Shown here piece after piece: positions 49,595 to 61,500 of a stretch of DNA of 64,000 nt. The DNA comes from Trichuris trichiura (Eukaryota > Nematoda > Enoplea > Trichinellida > Trichuridae), in contig JBAJFE010000025.1 in assembly GCA_037903355.1 (NCBI GenBank), forward strand, positions 186,001-250,000, in the 5' to 3' direction. A program made the translations under genes and the position numbers. The notes under the pieces are model-generated. The model was given only the letters and a program-made list of their open reading frames with translations, was not told the origin of the DNA and made no database searches. Each line of letters opens with the position of its first letter. Positions within the stretch are counted from its first letter, which is position 1.

Positions 49595-52500
49595 CTAAAA
49601 AAGCAGAAGAAACTACAATTCGATAAACCAACAGTTCAAGTGAAAATGCCACCTTCGAAGTGCAATGTAGGCCACTTCCTTGCCAATGGAATCGTTCATT
49701 AGTGATAAGCCAACTCCGTGAAGGGAGACCAATATTTCGCTATCAGCTGCTTCAAGTTCATAAATCTGTCGAGCATTAGTACAAACGGCCAAATCATCGG
49801 TGAACAAAATTGTACGCTGTCGACCGTTCAGGAATGAAATGCAGTAAGCCGGGTGATCACGTGCCAAGAAAAATTCTTCGTAACCGTCCTCAAACGTCAA
49901 TCGTTAAAAAAACCCAATTGGAACGGCTGACGGCTTACATAGGTCAATGGTACTTCGAAAACTTTGTCGCTTCTCTCGCATGTGCACGTCAGGGTCTTCT
50001 GGGCGACCAAAGAATCCCAGAAATAGTAGACAAAATAGCCTGGCTTTACTATTTTCCATTCCTCCGAATAACCACTAAAATAAGTACATTCAGATAAGGC
50101 AATATATGAATACATTATAATAATTTTCTAACATTTTTACGGACAAACTATGTTCCCATGGATACAGTGTCAAACAGTAAAGTCAAATATTGGATTCACG
50201 ATTTCAGATATCTATAGTTAAAGATGATACAACTCGTGTATTGAGGTACAACTCAATACTGGGCATGAAAATTCCCTATCCTTATCCTTTCCAAAACGTT
50301 TTCTTTATAGAGCCTAAACGGGAAATAAAAGAAAACGGTCTCAGCCCTTCATGCAGACCATAAAAGACCTTTTTAATATTAAACTGTGCGAACAAAATCA
50401 GTTATCAATACTGCAGGATTCCGCTAAATAAAGGCTGTATCTTCGCACCCTTTTGCGCTCGCTTCCTCATAACTTCTGCATACAAAGGTATAATGAAAAG
50501 CATGCCGATTCAACGCATCGCATTTAGTTGACGTAATGACAGTTGTTCAAAACTAATAACGCTAATAACGTGCTTTTACGCCCAAGAAATAGAGACTATT
50601 AGTTAAAACGTACGTCTGCTTAAACTGCGCTTCCACCGAAGTGAAGTGATTAATAACCATGGCAGGGATCATTCCATCTTCATAATCATAGAATGCGATC
50701 GTTACGCCACTATCAGAAACGCTGCAGCAGATGTAAACGCCAACATACTAGAAAAAAACAAGTGCAATCATATTTACGAATGGACAATATACATGAACGC
50801 TTTTACCTTATTGTTCAAACGACACAGAGTCTCAAAAGTATCGGTGAAAGGAAAGGGTTGGGATTCTTCTTCGGTGCCTTCTATTCGCACGATGCAGAAA
50901 AGGTTCCTTTTTTGATCAGGCCAAAATCCAACACACTTAACGAGAGACAGTTATACGCCACATCAAACAATCGACAAACAATAAGCGAACAATTAATCGG
51001 TAGCAAAGTTAACTTTCACTTCGCGGATGTTAAATGAAACCAACAGAGTACAGAAGAAGAAATCGCCTAATGGTGGTTGACACAAAGAAAAACGTTTCTA
51101 CCTGTTTTTCCTTTACGAAAACCCATTCCGATAGATCAGCTTGCCGAACTTGGATATTGTGCTGAATATGAAGAAAGTGTTAAACATGGAAGCAAGCAAA
51201 AAAGAATGTATGTCACCTTGCCCATATTCTTTAGTTGGTAAAAAGGAGTGATTGTGCAGATTTTTGTAAAGCCAAACTCGCTTATTGAAGGCTTTACACT
51301 GAACTGAAAAAATGAGAGGCTCAGAAAGCGAAAAATCACGCAGCAGCAAATGACCTCGTAGCTTTTCTTTTGCGAATCCGTACAAGTAATGCGACCGGCG
51401 CTGCCAACCGAATCAACAGGAAAACCGGAAGACCACCCGGAATCACCAACTTTCATTTTCAGCTGAAACAAGAAACCTAATATCTGCAAAGGCAAAACGG
51501 CCGCTTACTTTCTTTTTTGCAAAAAATGTCTTCTTCGATAAACTCATCATAAGCATACAGCCTTTATCAGCGGTGTGCGAGAACACACAGCCATTGTGAC
51601 CTTCTTCCTGTGATGCCACAGTTTGCTGTCAACGTAAAAAATAACGAGACAAATCGCCATCCACCTTGTAATAGACGTCGAGGCTTGTTTTGTTCACCAT
51701 CCACAGGCGAGCATAGATTGCAAGCTGTACTGTCCCACGTGTGGAGTTTTTATGCAATCCAAAGTTCTAAAAAGAACGTTTGCCAAAAGTGTAGCTAAAA
51801 AACTGGCTACATAGGTCAATACCAGTTCTGGATATGTTACACTACTGTCGGTTGCAGCAAAAGTTAGTACATTAAATTCTTCCAACTGCGCTGACAAGTC
51901 AATGCTGCATGTGTACTTGTTATCATCGAAGTCGACCTATAAAACTTCGAAATAACGCCACGCAACAAATGGGCAGTTCATCTGAATTTTACCTGAAGAT
52001 CTATCTTGGCCACCGACGGATGAAGAAAGAACATTGATTTTGAACTGCCGCTATCGAGAGTTTCTGGTTCCATGTTCTGAACAAACGAATGGTTGATCAA
52101 AAATAATCAAAGCTAATATTCATACCTTGGTGGAAATTTTCAACGGACATGCTAAGACATTCAAGACAGAAAACGGTGGTTCCAGCCATATACTGTAGAT
52201 GGTTATAAAACGATTCACCTGATTTGAATTTTCCACCATGGCGTTTACTTTTTTTACTGACGCCTAAAAGTAGACAAATAGCTTAATTCCAGGTTGTAAA
52301 GAGTCATCTACAAGTTCCATTAAAACCGATTTATCAGTTTTGCAAAGAGTAATAAAGTTGAACTGTGGTGGCCAGAAACGTGAGATTACAACAACAAGAA
52401 ATTCAACTGCTGAAAACAAACCGCTTTCCATTGGAAAAATTACAAATGATATAAATGCATTATAGACTACTCAACAAGACGGTAACACGCAGCACGAATA

Positions 52501-55500
52501 TATGTGGCCGCTCGGGATTTGTGAACACGCAGTTGGAGTAATTATGGCGCAATTTCAAACAGATATTACAATAAGACGTGAGAAACACATCGAAATGATA
52601 GGCGAACATCTACAAATAAGTGTCAATAGAAAAAGTAGAAATAATTTAGGCAAATAACACTACGCTGTTCTCCGAGAAATAATACAATGTAATTGATGCC
52701 TAGCTGCAAGTCAACACCTGTAATATTGAACTACTGAACGATTATTTGTCAAAGTTGTTTCGATAGCGGCATTACGGGACTGTATGGAAGAAGTTTTAAC
52801 TGGTCCATTTACAAAACATTAAAGCACTCACCTGAACATAAAATATGCGACCACACTCGAAGTTACATTCCAGCAATATTGGAGAGCAAGCATTGCGAAT
52901 AGAATCCCAACTTAAGCCTCTAACGGCAACATCGCACCTGGTGAAACAAAAACAGAAATTTACAATGATAGCAAACAGTTCTACGGAGCACTATTACTTT
53001 TCGTCGGCAATTCTAACAAAGAACTCAGCGTAAGGACGACAAACGTAAGTCAATGGCGGTGCAACTTCGCTACCATTGGCCAAAAGCTTCATGCCGTATT
53101 GAAGGTTTTCCTGCTTTTTAAAGTACAATTCAACATCGTACGGCAGTGTGTTGTGGAACTGAACAAGCCCGTTTGTAAAATACAACATTAATACAATCAG
53201 AAAGGATAAACACCATGAGAGGAGATCTAAGCATTATTATCTTGCTTCCAAGGTGAGTGTTGATGTCAGCAACTAGGGAATATTGGTCACCGTTTTCGTC
53301 CCTGAAAGGAAGAGGAAAGGCGCGCTGGCCTGCGCGGCTAACGTCTATGTGACGAATTAATTCCCAAGCAGGAATCTAAACTTAAAAGCGTAATATTGCC
53401 GTAATCTAAACGTTGGAAAAGTTACCTCGATTTCTAGAATTAAGGATGGTGATTTTTGGACTCCAATGGCGGATAACTTGGAATATTGGGACTTGCATGT
53501 GAGTGGAACAGTTAGACCGTGAGGTACCGGACGATCGCTATATCTTTCCGGTAACTAGAATATGTAAACACATAGTAATTCATTCAATAAACAATGAAGA
53601 ATACCTCAAAGTCGCTTGACGAACGAACAACCACGTCTACACCTGTATTGTTCTTTAACATGTATGGAGCAGTGAATTTTTCCACTTTTTGAACGGCACC
53701 AGGCTCGACGGATTTTGCGGCCGCGTTGAATGCCTATGAGAGTTGCTTGCTACAATGTACAATAGCCAAAGACGCACTGCTAAGCAGCTATTTAAACGAT
53801 CTGTCCGAAGTTGAGAAACAAATTACGTCAATAGCTGACTTTAACAAACAAGACAGCGGCTAGAGTTCTTTTGACGCCCTCACAATGCGAAGACGTGTCA
53901 TCAGAAACAGAACTTTTTCAGACCTTTCCCAACTTTTCCGACAACTCTAACAGCGATTTTGTAACAGTCAATTCCAACGTATTTTCCGACATGACACTTA
54001 TGGTGGTGGACGCAGGTTTTAGAACTTCCCTGTCTTCACTAACTTCGTTCGCTTCCTGAACATTTTGGCGAACCTGGGTAAATTGGTCACGGCCACATAT
54101 GGTCGAAAAAATTGTTTTAAAGAAATTCGAATACCATAACTTGAAATTCCCAAGGACGGTAGACCTCGTCTTGGAGCATTGGCTCCAGTACAGGTTCCCA
54201 AGCGTTGTTATTGTCATTGAAATACCAGATCTCGCAGCGAACAGTGGACATAATTATAAGTCCACACGTCCAGCTGGATATATCGCCGGACAAACTGCTG
54301 CGCATAAAAATCATCGGCAATTTTTTCCGTCCACAATCGGCTTCCAGGCAAAAAGAAATCTGCTCCACTTCAAATGACATCTGAACAAGCAACAACGTCC
54401 TATTAAGATTGTCAATCGCGCTAAATGATGCCAATACCTGCTGACTATCAGCGTCCGCTAGAGGCACTTTATCTTTGTTATCCTCCACGCACTCGACACC
54501 GGTATCTGCTGAAGAGAAATTAAACTGAAAACGCATAAAAGTAAAACCTTTCAAAAAGGTGCCATATGCGTTCTTCTGATCAGCATACCCAAAATTTCAC
54601 TGTCTAATTTTAGCAAACGATATTGTCGATGTACACTTTCTTCGTTAACATTAATACAAAGGTAATCAGCATCGGTGTGCTGTCATTCGCCCGTTGTGAA
54701 CAGAATTTAACTTCTACCAACAAACTCCGTCTCATCCGCAAACCCAAATATTGGCAATAGCAATACGAAGGAACAGGTGTCATTCTATTGCTTACTTTGC
54801 CATCATAAAATTTCTCGGGTAAAAAATAAAGCGGAAGTTGGGCAAGCTTTCCGCTATTGCAGCAAACTGATTTGCACCTCCGAAAAAAGCAGACCATCCA
54901 CTTTTCATGACAAAAGTAAAACGTTCAATATGGACCGGCAAGTTTGTTCCACTCATTCCTATCCTGAAGGATTCAAAACAAACAAGCCTTACAGCGCGCC
55001 TTTTCCTCCAGCACGAACAGCTTTATGTAAATTTAGTTCGTAAGATAAACTCATATGGACAAGCAGCTTCTACCGAGCACGTCAAAGCCTTTTACGTTTT
55101 ACGCACTTTTAAACAAGAAAGGAAAATGAGTTAGCGACAGTCGAAAGTCATAAGCAACACGTGAAAGCACCAAAACCGTTTTCACAGCCTATATTCTTGT
55201 ATTTACGTGGTAAACTGCTCAGTTGGCAAGCACGAACCTGTAAGTCTCATGGATAACAAGAAAAATAAATCAATATTTTAACAGAAAAGGTAAGCACCTG
55301 AAATTGTAATCTGAAATCTTCTACAAAATTTCTGAAACTTATCTGTCCTGCACAAATCGCTAATGATCTAAAATAGAACATTTGAACGGTCTGGCAGATA
55401 TCTAAGTACCTATATTTAAAAAATGAGAACAATTTCCAAGGGTAACATAATTCTCCAAAAGTAAGCTTTGAGAAACGTACGGATTTGCCGTGCTTACTGG

Positions 55501-58500
55501 AATCACATTTTGACAAATGAGCACGCACTACCCGGGACCGCTGACAGGCTCGGAAACGCTACGTGGACCGCCTGTGATACGGGGGTATGTTAAGGTGGAA
55601 AGTTCAAATCAGAAAGTAAGTGTTAAAATGTACAGTTGTAAATTAAGGAATGGTTCAAGTTGAAAAGCAGTGACGAATGATACAACTTAAGGAACTGGAA
55701 CAGCTAGAAACCAAATGAATTAGCATAAACAAATAAATCGTTAAGTCAAAAAGAAGGGCAGTGGGAAAAGAATAAATGAAACAACCAAAGCTTTATCGTA
55801 CAATATGCTGTCCAGTTGGTTGTGCTAAAGTGCAGCCCAGTGTACAGGTTTTACGACGTAAGAAAACAACTTTGGAAACAAAGCTATGAAACTTTTGACA
55901 AAACGTCTAATGTCCATTTTGAAAGTGAAGAAACTTTCCCGCAAAGTCGCCAATTCACTCAATTAGTTATGGTTTTCATGAGATAAATTACAGCGGCTAT
56001 TCAATCACGTTTACAGAATTCTTCCCATTTTAACTGTACTGCGAAGTTGTGAACGAAATCAGCCCTTCATGAAGGAAGTTCTACAAGGTGAAGTTGCGAA
56101 ACTACGAAAATAGTTTCACAATTAAGGTTCGAGCACCGTCTATACCAACAGACAAAATTTCCTTATTTCCAAAATGTTTGCTACCCTAAGTAAGTCGAAA
56201 GCAAAGAATCTGACACAACGACAACTACTAAAAATGTTCTCGAAAGCCATCTACGAGTTTCGACTCCACTTAATTTGCATACCTTTCATGAACCAAAACT
56301 GCTGTTCTTTCAAACGCTTTGGAGTCAGTATATCAACAGTTGATTCAGTCGAATCAGATGGCGTAACAACTTCATCAGCCTGTAAGAAAGATAAAAAATA
56401 ATGCAGTGGTCAAGAAAGGAGAGGGAGAGAGAGGGACCTTATTACGCATCACTTCAGAAAGGGCGCCACTGAGCAGTCGAATAGTAGCCGGCGAAACGCG
56501 TATGTTCACTTCGGACATTTTTATTGTTCCTTCTTCAGTGTTACCTTGTTTTCTATAGAAGAGCTTCAAGGTACAAGGAGCCAATATCTTTAAATGAAAA
56601 TCAATGAAACTGCCTCGTCGCACGATACGTTAAAGATAACTGACATGATCAACTCCAATTGACCGTTTTTCTTCAGCAAAATAGCCGGTTGTCATTTCTA
56701 AATTTTCAATAGAGCTGTTTAGCTTCATTTCCGTACCGCCGCTCTGCAGGGCCACGGAAGCTTTGAACTGAGAACAAGGAAATGTATACTGCAATAGTTC
56801 AAACAGAAGAGCCTACCAATAAGAACATCGCTTCCGTATCGTCAGGACGACAAGAGTCTTCCACCAAAGCTACTTCAATGCTACTAACTGTTAGTGACAC
56901 TTTCATTTCGTTCAACTGATTTTCTGCAACCGGTGGCGGCAAGTCGGGAGTTTTTCGCACCGTGCTGCCATTGGTTAGCGTCACTGGCTTTGGTTTAACA
57001 GGCTGAGCCTTTGTTGGCGTTGTTGCATTTGAATCTGGTTGGCCAGCCATAAATTGGGAAAGGTTCAACAGGAAATCGGCACTTAGGCACAAAAACATTG
57101 GGTCCAAACGAGCGTTTACAAAGCTGAACGTCCCTGTTCTTGGGTCTCCTAACGAAAAACATTATGCAACGTAAAAAAATGTGGTTCAAAGGTGTAAATA
57201 TGAAGTTACAAAATTTGGTGCTAACATCTTCTTAGATCTTACCCATATCAAACACTTTTAGCGTTTTTTCGAAAGAAGCAGACAACAGATGACCATCCGT
57301 AGAGCCACCCTTCTTATCCAAGAGCCTAAAACGGACAATACACAAAATAACGGGGAATAAGCAAGACAATTCTCTCAACAGTCACCGTCTGATTCCAATT
57401 GAGCCTTTGCGAAGATCGTCAAGCGTGAATGCCTTCAATGAGAAATTGGCAGTCATTTCCCCATTTGCAAACATTTGGGCATCGGCTTGCATAGATGACA
57501 GCAACAATTTTGCCAAAGCAAATTCGTCGCTTTGAGAAATTTCAAGCTTCTGAAGAAGACTAATTTATTCACAACGTGTGCATTAGGAAAGCTACTGTAC
57601 AGTTTGTTGACTTGAACGGTACAGAGTAACGGATATTCGCTCCAAAGCAAAAAGTGCTTTCATTTCTACCGTCTTCTTTTCCAAAGAAGGCTTATCAGTG
57701 GATGGTACGCTTTTACGAGCTGTCGACGTCGTCTCGGCAAGTTTTTCATTTGCACCTTTGCCAGCCGCACTGCTAGGTGCGATTGGTTCACTTGGTGGCG
57801 GCGACGCTGGTGTTTCTTCCACCTCAGCCAAATTTTCGCTCAGAATCGCCATCAGTACAGAGTAATCTTCCGATGTTAAACGAATCTTAAAAATTAACAA
57901 CGTCATGCTTAAGTAAAGCGCATTATTTTTTACTCAAACCTCAATTTCTGGCAATCTCCCTTCGACTGCAATGCGCGGTACTGTTTGATAGAAATCAAAG
58001 GACAGATTGCGTACGACGGAAATCGTGAATGTGATTGGGCGCAACAATTCGCGCTCATCGCCAAGAGTCCAGCTGTCTTTGCCCAAAAATACTCTGACGA
58101 TTGGACGAGATAAATATATCAACGCAATTTAATTAATCTTATATGAACCTGGACAACTTTATGTCATCAAGATTAAGCAACATTTTGTCCAAAACCACCA
58201 CGCCATCCGACAACTTTAAGTATGAGAATTCATTGCCTACTGTCAATTTACCTAGAGGCAACAACTTCATAAATACGGGAGCCAATAATGTGCTCATTCA
58301 CTCACCAAGGTTTGCCAACAGAGCTTTTGTAGATTTCGAGCTGGCTGGTAAAACGATTACAGGCGTTTCAATTAATACATCCAGTTTTATCCGGGATATA
58401 TCTCCTTTCTGCAGAGCCTCAACGGCGTTGCGTGCCCGCTCTTGAATGGCCGTGCCGGCAAGAGATGCTGTCCTTTCAGCCGCTGTTTGAAAAGGGCTGA

Positions 58501-61500
58501 GCCAGTTCTGTGAAACAATAGAACGGGTAGCAACAACGGCTCGTATTTTTAAAATCAACTTACTAAAAGACGATTCAACCACAAGTTCAAAAATATAAAT
58601 CTCATTTTGGCCAAGCGTACAATCAGACACATGTCGACTTGCTGACTGGAATCGAGAACCACCTGATCCTTCTCCCGAGTATACTGAATGCACTCTAGAC
58701 GGAACATCTCTTCGCCCATAACATCCAGAATCTGCAAGAAAGCTGTACGATAGCACTAATAAGACTGCATTGAAAAACTACGCACTTTTTTGTAGCGAGA
58801 GTCGCGATCAAAATAGTCTATTGCAACAGTTTTCAATATGACAGTCGTAGAGGTCTCATCTTTCCGCTGCAGCATCTTAGCATTCAAACCTGAAATGCAA
58901 GTGCCATGTACAGACAGAGATGGTACTACTGCAATTATTTGGGCAATTAATGCAAAAAATAAATAAGTTCAAGTGCCTAAATGCTATAGCAAGAAATTGA
59001 ACGCTTGGAAAAAATAGCATGCGAAAGCCGTGATACGAATTTCCTAGAATACTTTATCTAAAGTGGTAGAGAGTGATCAATCAATGACAAGATGCCACGG
59101 AGTTTGAGAATGTTAATAATCTAAAGGTAACAAGGAGTAAGTTTCTATAAATATTGCTAGAGCCGGTTAGGCGGTCGAGTGCTGACAAAGAAAAAAAACA
59201 TACCATCTATTATGACCTCGCTTATTGCACCTTTAGCGGAACCAATGGTGAGACGCAAGCCGCTTAGCTTAGCTGCCAACTTTACCATGTAGTATAGCTC
59301 CGGTACACCTTTCATCTTTTTCCCTTTTTTTGCGAATGCAACTAAATGATAAAAAATTAATTTATGCATGTCAGATTAACGTCTACTGTGGGCGTTAAGG
59401 AAGACAGAAATTCGACCAATCTTTTTATAAGGTAAAATTCTGCACCTTTTTATGCACATTACTGCCTTGCTTTTTTCCGCCCAATCGAAGCGAACTTAAA
59501 AGGGTACACTATCGTATGTAAACAAATACCAATCGCGACCATTTGAATAAAAAAAAAGAATGCTTAAAGGAGTTTAGCGCTTGCCAATGGCCTCACCTTT
59601 TGCAGATTTTAGGCTGTACAACGAGGTGTTGCTTGGCGATCGAACCAGATTCGTATTCTGTTGAACTTCAGCTTCAACTTTCTGACGATTCGAAGAGGCA
59701 ACTTCAGCTTGAAGGGACATTAGAAAGTTTTGCACATCAACCAGCGCCTCTTGGTGAACGCTTAACACTAAAGGTTCCGCAGAAATTCGAATATTCTGTT
59801 CGGTTGATTCGAAACTGGATAGGAAAAATGGATTGCTTTTGTCAGCCTATTGCGAGCGAAAGCAATTTGAAAATACGCAACAGCATCAGTACTCACTTGA
59901 ATGTATTCTACGAACAAAAGGTGTTCCATACGTCCATCGCCTCCTTTTTTAACAATGTACAAAGGAGACTTGCCATCGAAACCTAAAAAAATGCAAAATG
60001 AGCACGCCCATTGCCGCTCTGGTAAACGATACACTATTACACACCATTATAATTGAAGTGGCAAAGTTCAATTGTTCCCATGTACGCCTTTGCATACATA
60101 TCCAATGTTCTCATTTGCAGTTCTACACCAAGTGACAGAAGTCTAAAGCAGACATAACGGCCAGCTGCCTTTTCTCCTTTCATAACATTCACACAAATCT
60201 GACAAAACACGATATGAATAAGCAAAATTTATCGTTCAAAACAAGTGTCGTCAAACCTGATTAAGAACGAATTTGACTTCGAGCTGAACTTGTTTATTGA
60301 ACTTTATATCCTGCGGCTCCGCTTCTTTTACCGCATCTTCTGCATTCGCCTCATCCTCTTCTCTCACCAGCGCTATATCAGAAGCTTTCTGCAAAGCTAT
60401 TCTTGGCCTTTTTCTTGCTTCCGCTTCTTCTTCCAACTAAGCAAAGTTTAAACGATTGTCTGAAGGTACAAACAAACAAAAGTGAAATCATACCTTCAAT
60501 TCAAACTTCGTTGTCTGCGGTGGAGGAGGAGTAGGAATGCTGAGCAACAATTTGAGCAACTTCAACAGGTAAACATCGGATATGTTGACGCACAAGTCCG
60601 GCAGTGTCCCGCATATGCGAGTTCTAAAAATTATAATTACAAACAAATTGCATCACAAAGTATGCACTGAGCAATACTTGGGTAATTTAACATCATCAAC
60701 AATCGCTGTTTGCAAAACTATCTTGAAGCCAGTTGGCTCAAGCAGGGCAGTGGCAAGATCTAAGTCGAAAGTTCCTTGGCTATCTGAGAGCGTAAAAAGC
60801 GCAATAAAGGTGTAAAATGAACGAAAATCGATGTGTACTTTTCTCGGAGAACACCATGTTCAAACTTTTCAGTTCAACGTTAAGCGTATCGTAAGCCTTT
60901 TCCACCAGTTCCGAAAGCTTCTCTTCCTAAATGCTATCTCATTAACGGAAATAGTTGTTCAAATAAGCATTGAGTTGACAGCTGAAAAATGAAAAGGCAC
61001 TTGCTTTGGTAAGGCAAAAAAGAAAACGTCCAACGTAATTCACGAGGTATTCTCACTGAACGGATACATAAAATGACAAAGGTTGACGAAATTAAAACTT
61101 CTTCCTACTTCCCTTCAATAAACAATAAAGCTGTTTTCGATCATTTTCATAAGAAAATGCGCGTTTTCAACTACAAAAAAAACTTTGAATACGCCTATTC
61201 ATCTCACAAAGTTAAAGCATAGTTAGAGAAAGCTGCAGAAAACGAACCAAATATTAACATGACTAGTACAGAGCCTACTTGTGAAATTACTACTATTCAA
61301 TTAATATAACATTTTGGTATTATGGAATAATGAAAAAACAGATTACCTCTGTTTTGTGACTAAAATCTTCAGTTAAACTAAGACCGGGTGAAGCGACTGA
61401 TTTGATGGAAAGGTTGCCAACATCCAACACAAGCAAAGACTCTGCTCTGAATTCAAAATGACATTGGGGCAACTTTTCGTACAATCAAATTAAACCTCTC

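Noticed and set aside
56610..56663. In-frame TAA and a possible 27-nt intron near VPS13 codons VDHVSYL
   Set aside because: A donor at AAACG|GTCAAT with the acceptor GAGGCAG gives a 54-nt intron, keeps phase and aligns [15 protein letters not shown] with the family.
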